A DNA stretch of 64,000 nt from Nitratireductor sp. (lineage in GTDB: Bacteria; Pseudomonadota; Alphaproteobacteria; Rhizobiales; Rhizobiaceae), in the NCBI GenBank assembly GCA_020637805.1, contig JACKJU010000001.1:186001-250000 (forward strand). Reading direction: 5' to 3'. The notes beneath the pieces were generated by a model that saw only the letters and a list, made by a program, of their open reading frames with translations, made no database searches and had not been told where the DNA came from. The position numbers and the translations under genes were made by a program. Position 1 is the first letter of the stretch. Every line of letters begins with the position of its first letter. Below are positions 25,761 to 35,611 of this stretch, in pieces.

Positions 25761-27206
25761 TCAGAAGAAGCTTGCCGATGCCACGCTGGTCAACTCGAAG
25801 AGCGGTCCTGCGATCAGGTAATAGAGCGCAACCACCAGCCCGCTCACGCCCATGACCAGCTTGAGTTCGTTCGGCATGCGCACGAAACCTTCGGAGGCAG
25901 TTCCTTCCGCTTCGTCGAACCACATGACCTTGATAACCCGGATATAGTAGTAGGCGCCGACGACGCTCGCCAGCACGCCGATAACAGCGAGGGTAACGAG
26001 ATTTGCCTCGATGGCGGCCACGAAGACGAAGTACTTGGCAAAGAAACCTGCAAACGGCGGAATACCTGCCAGCGAGAACATCAGGATCGTCATCACAAGA
26101 GCGCGGATCGGGTGCGTCTTCGACAGGCCGGCCAGATCGGATATCTCCTCGACCATGCCATCCTTGCGGCGCATTGAAATGATGATCGCAAAAACACCAA
26201 GTGTCATGATCATGTAGATGGTCATGTAGAGGATCACGCCATTGACGCCCGCCTGCGTTCCGGCAGCCAATCCCACCAGCGCGAAACCCATGTGCCCGAT
26301 GGAGGAATAGGCCATCAGGCGCTTGATGTTGGTCTGACCGATGGCCGCGAAGGCACCGAGCACCATTGAGGCGATCGAGATGAAGACGAGGATCTGCTGC
26401 CAGTCATGCGCAACCGGGCCAAAGGCTTCCATGGTGACGCGAATGAGCAGAGCCATCGCGGCCACTTTCGGGGCTGCGGCAAAAAACGCGGTAATCGGGG
26501 TTGGCGCACCTTCGTAGACGTCCGGCGTCCACATGTGGAACGGAACGGCCGAAATCTTGAAGGAGAGACCTGCGATGATGAAGGCCAGGCCGAAAATGAA
26601 GCCTACATAGCGCTCGGAACCGGAAAGAGCCTCGGCGATCTGGGCGAAGTTGGTGTGCCCGGTATAGCCGTAAACAAGGCTGATGCCGTAGAGCAGCATG
26701 CCAGAGGAAAGCGCGCCAAGGACGAAATACTTCAGGCCCGCCTCAGAGGCGCGAAGCGAATCCCGGTTGAAGGCGGCGCAGATGTAAAGTGCGAGCGACT
26801 GCAATTCGAGCCCCATATAGAGGGTGAGCATGTCGTTGGCCGAGATCATGAGCATCATGCCGGTGGTGGCCAGCAAAACGAGGATCGGATACTCGAATTT
26901 CTCGAACTTTTCCTCGCGCATGAAATTTATCGACATGGCTATCGTCACGCCGGAGCCGATAAGCGCGAGAAATTTCATGAAGATTGCGAAGTTGTCGAGA
27001 ATGAATGCGCCATGCATCGCCTCGCCGGTAGACAGGCGCGAAAGCGAGAAACCGGCAACCACGATAAGTGCGATTGCAAGGCCGGTTACGATTGCGGCAG
27101 AGGACCGGTTGACGAACACTCCGATCATCAGCAGTGCCATCGCACCTGCCGAAAGCCAGAGTTCCGGACTTGCAAGTGCCAGGTTGGGAATGAGTTCGTT
27201 CAGCAT
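25761..27206 (-). CDS. nuoN: NADH-quinone oxidoreductase subunit N
   Basis: Antiporter-like proton-pumping membrane subunit of complex I. 481 residues with about 14 spans. Conserved segments include ALYICAAFNRDSLRASEAGL, YFVLGALSSGMLLYGISLVY, KISAVPFHMWTPDVYEGAPT, IKRLMAYSSIGHMGFALVG and FSLAGIPPFAGFFAK. Last gene of the nuo cluster; 41 bases separate it from nuoM. Confidence 0.96.
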   Translation of the reverse strand: MLNELIPNLALASPELWLSAGAMALLMIGVFVNRSSAAIVTGLAIALIVVAGFSLSRLSTGEAMHGAFILDNFAIFMKFLALIGSGVTIAMSINFMREEKFEKFEYPILVLLATTGMMLMISANDMLTLYMGLELQSLALYICAAFNRDSLRASEAGLKYFVLGALSSGMLLYGISLVYGYTGHTNFAQIAEALSGSERYVGFIFGLAFIIAGLSFKISAVPFHMWTPDVYEGAPTPITAFFAAAPKVAAMALLIRVTMEAFGPVAHDWQQILVFISIASMVLGAFAAIGQTNIKRLMAYSSIGHMGFALVGLAAGTQAGVNGVILYMTIYMIMTLGVFAIIISMRRKDGMVEEISDLAGLSKTHPIRALVMTILMFSLAGIPPFAGFFAKYFVFVAAIEANLVTLAVIGVLASVVGAYYYIRVIKVMWFDEAEGTASEGFVRMPNELKLVMGVSGLVVALYYLIAGPLFELTSVASASFF

Positions 27207-27247
27207 GTGTATCGAGCCCGTGCCGTAATTTCTCGTTTTCCGCTACC

Positions 27248-28765
27248 CTAGTGGGCAGCGCTCTCCACCGCCTGCCCTGCTGCGGCAGAAACTGCGGATT
27301 CATAATTGTCTACCAGTGCCTGGACGCTTGCCTCAGTCACGTTGAACACCGGCGCAGGATACACGCCGTAGAAGATAACCAGTGCGATGAGCGGAAACAG
27401 GATGACCTTCTCGCGCAGCGACAGGTCGAGAAGCTGTTTCAGGCTCTCCTTCTCCAGCGCACCGAACACGACACGGCGGTAAAGCCACAGCGCATAGGCA
27501 GCAGACAGCACGACACCTGTCGTCGCGAAGAATGCAAGCCAGGTATTCACCTGGAAGGCGCCGAGAAGTGTGAGGAATTCGCCAACAAACCCGGATGTAC
27601 CCGGCAAGCCGACATTCGCCATGGTGAAGATCAGGAATGCAACCGCGTATTTCGGCATGACGTTCACAAGGCCGCCATATGCGGCGATCTCACGAGTATG
27701 CATGCGGTCGTAGATGACACCAACGCAAAGGAAGAGCGCGCCCGATACCAGGCCGTGCGAGAGCATCTGGTAGATGCCGCCCTGAACGCCGTAGATGTTG
27801 GCGGTGAAGATACCCATCGTCACATAGCCCATATGAGCAATAGAGGAGTAGGCAATCAGCTTCTTGATGTCTTCCTGCATCAGCGCGACCAGCGAGGTGT
27901 AGATGATTGCCACCACCGAAAGCGTGAAGACCAGCGGCGCGAAATCCGCGCTCGCAAGCGGGAACATCGGCAGCGAGAAGCGGAGGAATCCGTAACCGCC
28001 CATTTTCAGCAGAATGCCCGCAAGGATTACCGAACCGGCCGTTGGAGCCTCGACGTGAGCGTCGGGAAGCCAGGTATGAACTGGCCACATCGGCATCTTG
28101 ACCGCAAAGGAGGCAAAGAATGCGAGCCAGAGCCATGTCTGCATGCCTGCCGGGAATTCATGGGTCAGAAGCGAAGGAATGTCCGATGTGCCTGCCTGCC
28201 AGTACATCGCCATCATGGCCAGCAGCATCAGGACCGAGCCAAGCAGCGTGTAGAGGAAGAACTTGAAGCTCGCATAGATGCGGCGCTTGCCGCCCCATAC
28301 GCCGATGATCAGGTACATCGGAATGAGGCCCGCTTCGAAGAAGACGTAGAAGAGCACCAGGTCAAGCGCGCAGAACACGCCGATCATCAGCGTCTCCAGC
28401 AGCAGGAACGCGATCATGTATTCCTTGACGCGATTGTTCACGGATTCCCAGCTTGCCAGGACGCAGAACGGCATCAGGAAAGTGGTCAGGATGACGAACA
28501 GCATGGAAATGCCGTCCACACCCATGTGGTAGTTCATGAACCCGCCGACCCAGTCGTATTTCTCGACCATCTGGAAACCGGATTTCGTTTCGTCGAAACC
28601 GATCCAGATGAACAGCGACACGATGAAGGTGATCACGGTCGTGAACAGCGCCACGTTGCGCACGTTGCGGTTCGCAATTTCACTGTCAGCCGGCGTCAGC
28701 GCGATTATGAGCGCGCCCACCAGTGGCAGGAAGGTGACGATTGAGAGAATGTTCCAGTCGTTCAT
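27248..28765 (-). CDS. nuoM: NADH-quinone oxidoreductase subunit M
   Basis: Second antiporter-like subunit, 505 residues. Segments ISMLFVILTTFLMPFCVLAS, FYVFFEAGLIPMYLIIGVWG, KMPMWPVHTWLPDAHVEAPT (with the Lys and Trp of the proton path), IKKLIAYSSIAHMGYVTMGI and LPGTSGFVGEFLTLLGAF are characteristic. Followed by nuoN, preceded by nuoL with 15 bases between. Confidence 0.97.
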   Translation of the reverse strand: MNDWNILSIVTFLPLVGALIIALTPADSEIANRNVRNVALFTTVITFIVSLFIWIGFDETKSGFQMVEKYDWVGGFMNYHMGVDGISMLFVILTTFLMPFCVLASWESVNNRVKEYMIAFLLLETLMIGVFCALDLVLFYVFFEAGLIPMYLIIGVWGGKRRIYASFKFFLYTLLGSVLMLLAMMAMYWQAGTSDIPSLLTHEFPAGMQTWLWLAFFASFAVKMPMWPVHTWLPDAHVEAPTAGSVILAGILLKMGGYGFLRFSLPMFPLASADFAPLVFTLSVVAIIYTSLVALMQEDIKKLIAYSSIAHMGYVTMGIFTANIYGVQGGIYQMLSHGLVSGALFLCVGVIYDRMHTREIAAYGGLVNVMPKYAVAFLIFTMANVGLPGTSGFVGEFLTLLGAFQVNTWLAFFATTGVVLSAAYALWLYRRVVFGALEKESLKQLLDLSLREKVILFPLIALVIFYGVYPAPVFNVTEASVQALVDNYESAVSAAAGQAVESAAH

Positions 28766-28780
28766 CTTGTCATGCGTCCC

Positions 28781-30799
28781 TTAGCCTGCGCCGCCAAACA
28801 TGGCCCAGGTGATCAGCGCCGCAATGCCGATCAGCATCGCGAATGCATAGTGATAGAGGTATCCCGTCTGCAGGCGCACCATGCCGCGGGTAATGTCCTG
28901 TACGCGGGCGGCTACGCCGTTCGGGCCGAAGCCATCGATAAGCCAGCCGTCGCCCTTCTTCCAGAGGAAGCGGCCGAGCCATTTGGCCGGGCGTACGAAG
29001 AGGAAGTCATAGGCTTCGTCGAAATACCACTTGTTGAGCAGGAACTTGTAGAGGCCGGGCTGCGAGCGGGCCAGTTCCTTGGGCATGTAGGGAGCCTTGA
29101 TGTAGAACCACCATGCGATGACGAAGCCAAGCACCATCGCCAGGAAGGGTGACACCTTCACCCAGACCGGCACGTGGTGGAAGTGCTCGAGGATTTCGTT
29201 TTCCGGGCCTGCGAAGAGCGAATTGCGCCAGAACATGTTGTACCAGGTCTCGTGGTCTCCACCCTCGGCCACATGGCCGGTGAAATAGCCGTAGAAAACC
29301 ACGCCGGCGAGAAGCGCGCCGGTAGCCAGCACGTAGAGCGGAATGAGCATCACGTTCGGCGATTCATGGACATGGCTCATGACGTCGGCAGAAGCGCGCG
29401 GTTTGCCATGGAAGGTCATGAAGATCAGGCGCCAGGAATAGAAGCTGGTGAACAGGGCTGCCACGACCAGAAGCGTGAAAGCCGGGCCGGAGAAGGCATT
29501 GTGGCCGACGAACACGCTCTCGATGATCGCGTCCTTGGAGAAGAAGCCTGCGGTGCCGATGTAGGTTCCCGGAATGCCGAGACCCGTAAGTGCCACCGTG
29601 CCGACAACCATCATCCAGTAGGTAATGGGGATATGCTTGCGCAGTCCACCCATGGCGCGCATGTCCTGCTCATCGGAAACGGCATGGATAACCGAGCCTG
29701 CCCCCAGGAACAGAAGCGCCTTGAAGAAGGCATGCGTGAACAGGTGGAAGATCGCCGCGCCATAGGCACCGACACCGAGGGCTGCAAACATGTAACCGAG
29801 CTGCGAACAGGTCGAATAGGCAATGACGCGCTTGATATCGTTCTGGACGAGGCCGACGGTGGCCGCGAAGAACGCCGTGATTGCGCCAATGATCGTGACC
29901 ACCAGAAGCGCCGTGTGAGAGAACTCGAACAAGGGCGACATGCGGGCGACAAGGAACACGCCGGCCGTGACCATGGTTGCCGCATGGATGAGCGCTGAGA
30001 CCGGGGTCGGGCCTTCCATCGCGTCCGGTAGCCAAGTGTGCAGCAGGAACTGCGCCGACTTGCCCATCGCACCCATGAACAGAAGAAGGCAGACGACCGT
30101 CAGCGCGCCATGGTTGTCGAGATGGTAGCCGAGGAAGTTCATGACGGCAGCATGGCCTTCCGCGCCTTCGCCGCCAGCTTCCGCGAAGCCCTGAACATTG
30201 GCGAAGATCGTGTCGAACTCGATGGAGTTGAACAGGTAGTACACGCCGAAAATGCCGAGCGCGAAACCGAAGTCACCAACACGGTTGACGATGAATGCCT
30301 TCATGGCCGCGGCATTTGCCGATGGTTTCTTGAACCAGAAACCGATCAGGAGATACGAAGCGAGACCAACGCCTTCCCAGCCAAAGAACATCTGCAGGAG
30401 GTTGTTCGAGGTCACCAGCATCAGCATGGCAAAGGTGAACAGCGACAGATAGGCAAAGAAACGCGGACGGTGCGGGTCGTGGTGCATGTACCCGATCGAA
30501 TACAGGTGCACGAGTGCGGACACGGTATTGACCACAACCAGCATCACCACAGTCAGCGTGTCGATCCTGAACGTCCAGTTCGCCGACAGCGAACCCGTGT
30601 TTACCCAGCGCAGGACATCAATGGTCTGCGTTTCGCCCCCGCCGATACCAACGGACAGGAAAGCCACCCAGGACAGTAGCGCGGCAATGATCAGAAAGCC
30701 GGTCGTTATGTATTCACAGGCCTTGGAGCCCAGCGTGCGGCCGAAAAGGCCTGCGAGCAAGAAGCCAAGGAGCGGAAGGAAGACAATGGCGTGATACAT
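28781..30799 (-). CDS. nuoL: NADH-quinone oxidoreductase subunit L
   Basis: Largest antiporter-like subunit, 672 residues, with the C-terminal lateral helix typical of NuoL. Landmarks: FAYLSLFTFAMLMLVTSNNL, FGWEGVGLASYLLIGFWF, FLLHTWLPDAMEGPTPVSAL, IKRVIAYSTCSQLGYMFAAL and HAFFKALLFLGAGSVIH. The C-terminal region contains NKWYFDEAYDFLFVRPAKWL. Begins at ATG 30799, 6 bases from the nuoK stop. Confidence 0.97.
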   Translation of the reverse strand: MYHAIVFLPLLGFLLAGLFGRTLGSKACEYITTGFLIIAALLSWVAFLSVGIGGGETQTIDVLRWVNTGSLSANWTFRIDTLTVVMLVVVNTVSALVHLYSIGYMHHDPHRPRFFAYLSLFTFAMLMLVTSNNLLQMFFGWEGVGLASYLLIGFWFKKPSANAAAMKAFIVNRVGDFGFALGIFGVYYLFNSIEFDTIFANVQGFAEAGGEGAEGHAAVMNFLGYHLDNHGALTVVCLLLFMGAMGKSAQFLLHTWLPDAMEGPTPVSALIHAATMVTAGVFLVARMSPLFEFSHTALLVVTIIGAITAFFAATVGLVQNDIKRVIAYSTCSQLGYMFAALGVGAYGAAIFHLFTHAFFKALLFLGAGSVIHAVSDEQDMRAMGGLRKHIPITYWMMVVGTVALTGLGIPGTYIGTAGFFSKDAIIESVFVGHNAFSGPAFTLLVVAALFTSFYSWRLIFMTFHGKPRASADVMSHVHESPNVMLIPLYVLATGALLAGVVFYGYFTGHVAEGGDHETWYNMFWRNSLFAGPENEILEHFHHVPVWVKVSPFLAMVLGFVIAWWFYIKAPYMPKELARSQPGLYKFLLNKWYFDEAYDFLFVRPAKWLGRFLWKKGDGWLIDGFGPNGVAARVQDITRGMVRLQTGYLYHYAFAMLIGIAALITWAMFGGAG

Positions 30800-30805
30800 G
30801 GCTCG

Positions 30806-31114
30806 TCAGCCCTTCATCATGTTGATGTCTTCCACCGCGATGGAGCCGCGGTTGCGGAAGAACACGACGAGAATTGCAAGACCGATGGCCGCTTCGGCAG
30901 CTGCGACGGTCAGCACGAAGAGCGCGAAGACCTGGCCCATCAGGTCTCCGAGGTGCTGTGAAAATGCAACGAAGTTCAGGTTCACCGAAAGCAGGATGAG
31001 TTCGACCGACATCAGGATGATGATGACGTTCTTCCGGTTCAGGAAGATGCCGAGCATCCCGATGGTGAACAGGATGGCACTTACGGCCATGAAATGTGAA
31101 ATCCCGATTTCCAT
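30806..31114 (-). CDS. nuoK: NADH-quinone oxidoreductase subunit K
   Basis: Small three-span membrane subunit, 102 residues. Starts MEIGISHFMAVSAILFTIG; conserved Glu residues in MSVELILLSVNLNFVAFS and VAAAEAAIGLAILVVFFRNR belong to the proton channel. Length and position between nuoJ and nuoL are standard. Confidence 0.97.
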   Translation of the reverse strand: MEIGISHFMAVSAILFTIGMLGIFLNRKNVIIILMSVELILLSVNLNFVAFSQHLGDLMGQVFALFVLTVAAAEAAIGLAILVVFFRNRGSIAVEDINMMKG

Positions 31115-31167
31115 GTCGTTTTCTTTGGTTTCGTTGCGTTACGGTCAGGCCGGAGCGGAGGACGGTG

Positions 31168-31782
31168 TTAAACCCCCTGACCCGGCTTGACCTTTTTCAT
31201 TTCGATTGCGGTTTCGCGCGAACGCGCGTTCTGGACGTTGATGTCCTGGCGTTTGACATTGGGCTTGTGGCGCAGCGTCAGCACGATCGCGCCAATCATC
31301 GCTACCAGCAGCACAAGACCTGCAAGCTGGAAGAAGAAGACGTATTTCGTGTAGAGAATGTTGCCGAGTGCCACGATGTTCGTTGTCTGCGTCAGATCCG
31401 GCATGGGAGCCGCGCCCCCGGCGGTCGCTCCAGGCGCAAACACCCAGCCACCAATCACGGCCAGCAGTTCAATAAGAACGATCAGGCCGATGAGCCCGCC
31501 GATAGGCAGGTATTGCAGCATGCCCTCGCGCAGTTCGGCAAAATCGACATCCAGCATCATGACGACGAACAGGAACAACACGGCAACCGCGCCGACATAG
31601 ACGACGATCAACAACAGCGCGAGAAACTCTGCCCCGGCAATCATGAAAAGACCTGAGGCATTGACGAATGTCAGGATCAGGAACAGCACCGAGTGCACGG
31701 GATTTCTGGACGAAATCACCATGAACGCGGAGCCGATGGCAATCACCGCGAAGAGGTAGAAGAAGAATACCGTCAAGCTCAT
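31168..31782 (-). CDS. nuoJ: NADH-quinone oxidoreductase subunit J
   Basis: Five-span membrane subunit, 204 residues. Starts MSLTVFFFYLFAVIAIGSAF; conserved ISSRNPVHSVLFLILTFVNA, EFLALLLIVVYVGAVAVLFL and VVMMLDVDF. AGGCAG precedes ATG 31782; an upstream in-frame ATG at 31827 would add residues without similarity. The charged C-terminus (RSRETAIEMKKVKPGQGV) is longer than in Escherichia coli but ordinary for the group. Confidence 0.95.
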   Translation of the reverse strand: MSLTVFFFYLFAVIAIGSAFMVISSRNPVHSVLFLILTFVNASGLFMIAGAEFLALLLIVVYVGAVAVLFLFVVMMLDVDFAELREGMLQYLPIGGLIGLIVLIELLAVIGGWVFAPGATAGGAAPMPDLTQTTNIVALGNILYTKYVFFFQLAGLVLLVAMIGAIVLTLRHKPNVKRQDINVQNARSRETAIEMKKVKPGQGV

Positions 31783-31851
31783 CTGCCTGTTTCCGTTTCC
31801 ATTCCTGTGCCGCCAAACCGGCGGCATGCCTTCCAGTCTTTCCGTATGCCC

Positions 31852-32343
31852 TTAGCGGTAAGGTGCATCCAGCTTGATGTTGCGGGCGATCTCGCGCTCC
31901 CAGCGCGCGCCGTTTTCCAGAAGACGGTCCTTGTCGTAATAGAGTTCTTCGCGGGTTTCCGTGGCGAACTCGAAATTCGGTCCCTCGACGATGGCGTCCA
32001 CCGGGCAGGCTTCCTGACAGAAACCGCAGTAGATGCATTTCACCATGTCGATGTCGTATCGAACGGTACGGCGGGTGCCGTCGTTGCGGCGCGGCCCTGC
32101 CTCGATGGTGATCGCCTGTGCCGGGCAGATTGCCTCGCACAGTTTGCAGGCAATGCAGCGCTCCTCGCCATTCGGATAGCGGCGCAGCGCGTGCTCGCCG
32201 CGAAAGCGTGGCGATACCGGCCCCTTTTCAAAGGGATAGTTGATCGTCGGTTTCCTGCCGAAGAAATAGCGCATGGAAAGGCCAAACGCCTTCACGAACT
32301 CGATCAACAGCAGGGATTTGGCGGCTTGTGCGACACTCATCAT
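31852..32343 (-). CDS. nuoI: NADH-quinone oxidoreductase subunit I
   Basis: Peripheral-arm subunit carrying iron-sulfur clusters N6a and N6b. 163 residues with two 4Fe-4S motifs: CIACKLCEAICPAQAI and CIYCGFCQEACPVDAI. The region RGEHALRRYPNGEERCIAC is typical of the alphaproteobacterial and mitochondrial TYKY type. Confidence 0.98.
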   Translation of the reverse strand: MMSVAQAAKSLLLIEFVKAFGLSMRYFFGRKPTINYPFEKGPVSPRFRGEHALRRYPNGEERCIACKLCEAICPAQAITIEAGPRRNDGTRRTVRYDIDMVKCIYCGFCQEACPVDAIVEGPNFEFATETREELYYDKDRLLENGARWEREIARNIKLDAPYR

Positions 32344-32351
32344 TCAACTCC

Positions 32352-33401
32352 TCAAGCTGCCCACCCGGTATATTGCAGGAAGCCCGCGGTAATCGCGACC
32401 ATGGCCAGCGAAATCGGCAGGAACACCTTCCAGCCGAGGCGCATGAGCTGGTCGTAGCGATAGCGCGGCACGAATGCCTTCACCATGGCGAACATGAAGA
32501 AGACGAGGCAAACCTTCAGCACGAACCAGATGATGCCCGGTATCCAGTTCAGCGGCGCCACGTCGACCGGCGGCAGCCAGCCACCCAGGAACAGGATGGT
32601 GGTCAGCGCGCACATCAGCGTGATGGCTGCATATTCGCCCAGCATGAACATCATGTACGGGGTCGAGCCGTACTCGACCATGAAGCCTGCGACCAGTTCC
32701 GATTCGGCCTCGGGAAGATCGAATGGCGGGCGGTTCGTCTCTGCCAGTGCGGAAATGAAGAAGATAACGAACATCGGGAACAGCGCGAGCCAGTGCCAGT
32801 CGAGGAAGGAATTGACCGGCATCCCTAGGCGCGTGCCCAAACCGTCCTGCTGAGACATCACGATGTCCGTGAGGTTCAGCGAACCAGCGACAAGAAGCAC
32901 TGTCACGATGACAAAGCCGATGGAGACTTCATAGGAAACCATCTGTGCCGCGGAACGGAGCGCGCCCAGGAACGCATACTTGGAGTTCGACGCCCAGCCG
33001 CCCATGATGATGCCGTAAACTTCGAGCGAGGAAATGGCGAAAATGTAGAGAATGCCGATGTTGACGTTGGCGATAACCCAGTTCTCGTTGATGGGGACAA
33101 CGGCCCAGGTAGCGAGCGCCAGCGTGACCGAAACCAGCGGTGCGAGCAGGAATACCGTCTTCGAGGAAGACGACGGAATGACCGGCTCCTTGAGAACGAA
33201 TTTCAGAAGGTCGGCAAACGACTGCAGCAGCCCCCAAGGACCTACCACGTTCGGACCGCGGCGCATCTGAACAGCTGCCCAGACCTTGCGGTCTGCGTAG
33301 AGCAGATAGGCAATCAGGATCAGGAGTCCGACGAGCAGTGCCAGCGACTGAAGAACGATCCAGAAGAGCGGAATGAGATATGTGTCGAGGAGGTATTCCA
33401 T
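32352..33401 (-). CDS. nuoH: NADH-quinone oxidoreductase subunit H
   Basis: Eight-span membrane subunit forming the quinone-binding cavity with NuoB and NuoD. 349 residues. Conserved AAVQMRRGPNVVGPWGLLQS, ISSLEVYGIIMGGWASNSKY, LGALRSAAQMVSYEVSIG, AETNRPPFDLPEAESELVAG and VRYRYDQLMRLGWKVFLP-like end. Confidence 0.97.
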   Translation of the reverse strand: MEYLLDTYLIPLFWIVLQSLALLVGLLILIAYLLYADRKVWAAVQMRRGPNVVGPWGLLQSFADLLKFVLKEPVIPSSSSKTVFLLAPLVSVTLALATWAVVPINENWVIANVNIGILYIFAISSLEVYGIIMGGWASNSKYAFLGALRSAAQMVSYEVSIGFVIVTVLLVAGSLNLTDIVMSQQDGLGTRLGMPVNSFLDWHWLALFPMFVIFFISALAETNRPPFDLPEAESELVAGFMVEYGSTPYMMFMLGEYAAITLMCALTTILFLGGWLPPVDVAPLNWIPGIIWFVLKVCLVFFMFAMVKAFVPRYRYDQLMRLGWKVFLPISLAMVAITAGFLQYTGWAA

Positions 33402-33420
33402 GTTTCCTTTCCCGCTATCC

Positions 33421-35505
33421 CTATTCCGCCGCCTGGGCGTATTCGCCCAGAGCGAGTTGCGAACACTCAGCCATGACCTTCGAGGCGCGGCAAATCGGGT
33501 TGGTAAGGTAGAAATCCCTTACCGGAGATACGAATGCCGATTTGAGGAGCTTTCCCCCGCCCCGCTTGTTCGCAAGAGCCTTTACATCAGCCACGTCCCC
33601 TTCCGCAACCATGCCCAGGGCGGCAAAGTGCGGATATTCGATATAAAGTGCCGCGCGAAGCTGCTGGAGGCTGTCAAATCCTAGCGGCGAGCCGATTGCA
33701 CCGGATATGGCGCGCAGGATGGCCCAGTCTTCCTTGGCCTCGCCAGGCGCAAAGGCGGCCCGCGAACCCATCTGGACACGGCCCTCGGTGTTTACCCAGG
33801 TTCCGGATTTCTCGGTATAGGCAGCAGCAGGCAAAATCACGTCTGCGCGATGCGCACCGGCGTCACCATGGGTGCCGATATAGACAACGAAACCCTTGAC
33901 TTCCTGCATGTCGATCTCGTCTGCCCCAAGCAGGAACAGGAGTTCGGCATTCTTCATCATGGAAGCCGTGTCCTGACCACCCTTGCCGGGAACGAAGCCA
34001 AGATCGAGGCCGCCCACGCGCGAAGCTGCGGTATGCAGAACCGAGAAGCCGTTCCAGCCGTCCTTGACCGCGCCAACCTTGTCCGCAAGGCCGGCTGCCA
34101 TGGTCAGGATTGCGGCGCTGTCGGAGCGCGAAAGTACACCCTGACCGATGATGATGAGCGGTTTCTTGGCCTTCTTGAGGACTGTAGCGAATTTGCCCTT
34201 GCCAGATACCAGGTCGGACAATGCATCCGCGCCCTCGCCCAGATGTTCGTAATCATAGCGAAGCACGCCTGCTTCACCTATCACGCCGACGGGATATTCA
34301 CCCATGCGGAACCGCTTGCGGATGCGGGCATTGAGCACTGCCGCCTCGATGCGCGGATTTGCGCCGATGATCAGCAACGCATCCGATTCCTCGATGCCGT
34401 CGATCGTCGAATTGAAGATGTAGGATGCCCGTCCGCTTGCGGGATCCAGCACGCTTCCCGGCTCGCGGCAATCCATGTTGGCGGAACCGATGGTTTCCAT
34501 CAGCTTCTTGAGCGCGAAAATCTCTTCGACGGACGCAAGATCGCCGGCAATTGCACCGACTTTCGCCGGTTTGGTAGATTTCACCTGTTTTGCCACTGCT
34601 TCAAGCGCTTCGGCCCAGGTTGCGGGCTTGAGCTTGCCGCCCTTCTTCACGTAGGGCCGGTCAAGCCGCTGCGTGCGCAGGCCGTCCCAGATGAACCGTG
34701 TCTTGTCGGAAATCCACTCCTCGTTCACGGCATCGTTGCGAACGGGAAGAATGCGCATGACCTCGCGGCCACGGGCATCAATGCGAATATTGGAGCCTAC
34801 CGCATCCATCACATCGACGGATTCGGTCTTGGTCAGTTCCCAGGGCCTTGCCGTATCTTGGTACGGCCTCGAAGTGAGAGCGCCCACCGGGCACAGATCG
34901 ATCACGTTGCCCTGAAGTTCCGAGGTCATGGCCTGTTCGAGATAGGTCGTGATCTCGGCGTCCTCGCCACGGCCTATCAGGCCGAGTTCGGAAATGCCCG
35001 CGATCTCGGTGGTGAACCGTACACAACGCGTGCAGTGAATGCAGCGGGTCATCTTGGTGCGAACGAGCGCACCGATGTACTTGTCCTCGACTGCGCGCTT
35101 GTTTTCCTCGTAGCGGTTCTTGTCGATCCCGTAGGCCATTGCCTGGTCCTGCAGGTCGCATTCACCGCCCTGGTCACAAATCGGGCAATCGAGCGGATGG
35201 TTGATGAGCAGGAACTCCATCACCCCTTCGCGTGCCTTCTTGACCATCGGCGACTTCGTGGAAACCACCGGCGGTTCGCCGTTGGGGCCGGGACGCAGGT
35301 CGCGCACGCCAAGCGCGCAGCTTGCCTGCGGCTTCGGCGGTCCGCCCTTGACCTCGACAAGGCACATGCGGCAGTTGCCGGCAATCGACAGCCTTTCGTG
35401 GAAACAGAAACGCGGCACTTCGGCGCCTGCTTCCTCGCAGGCCTGAAGGACCGTGTAATTGTCCGGTACCTCGACTTCCTTGTCGTCAATGATCAGCTTA
35501 GCCAT
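33421..35505 (-). CDS. nuoG: NADH-quinone oxidoreductase subunit G
   Basis: Iron-sulfur electron-transfer subunit, 694 residues. The N-terminal ferredoxin domain has CFHERLSIAGNCRMCLVEV; the His-ligated cluster motif is HPLDCPICDQGGECDLQDQ; a 4Fe-4S motif is CIHCTRCVRFTTEIAG. A molybdopterin-oxidoreductase-like domain fills the rest, without a molybdenum role. Start at ATG 35505 (MAKLIIDDKEVEVPDNYTVL); an upstream frame to 35550 is not family-like. Confidence 0.96.
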   Translation of the reverse strand: MAKLIIDDKEVEVPDNYTVLQACEEAGAEVPRFCFHERLSIAGNCRMCLVEVKGGPPKPQASCALGVRDLRPGPNGEPPVVSTKSPMVKKAREGVMEFLLINHPLDCPICDQGGECDLQDQAMAYGIDKNRYEENKRAVEDKYIGALVRTKMTRCIHCTRCVRFTTEIAGISELGLIGRGEDAEITTYLEQAMTSELQGNVIDLCPVGALTSRPYQDTARPWELTKTESVDVMDAVGSNIRIDARGREVMRILPVRNDAVNEEWISDKTRFIWDGLRTQRLDRPYVKKGGKLKPATWAEALEAVAKQVKSTKPAKVGAIAGDLASVEEIFALKKLMETIGSANMDCREPGSVLDPASGRASYIFNSTIDGIEESDALLIIGANPRIEAAVLNARIRKRFRMGEYPVGVIGEAGVLRYDYEHLGEGADALSDLVSGKGKFATVLKKAKKPLIIIGQGVLSRSDSAAILTMAAGLADKVGAVKDGWNGFSVLHTAASRVGGLDLGFVPGKGGQDTASMMKNAELLFLLGADEIDMQEVKGFVVYIGTHGDAGAHRADVILPAAAYTEKSGTWVNTEGRVQMGSRAAFAPGEAKEDWAILRAISGAIGSPLGFDSLQQLRAALYIEYPHFAALGMVAEGDVADVKALANKRGGGKLLKSAFVSPVRDFYLTNPICRASKVMAECSQLALGEYAQAAE

Positions 35506-35611
35506 CGTGCGTTTCCATCGTGCCGCAACTCGCGGCAACCCCATTTCCATTCATTCCTGCGGGCAGCCCAGACGCGCCGCCCGCTTATTTCCTCGTTTCG
35601 CAGGCAACGCC

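Noticed and set aside
27251..28744. 497-codon plus-strand open frame antisense to nuoM
   Set aside because: Highly charged (Glu/Gln/His/Arg-rich) shadow of a hydrophobic membrane protein.
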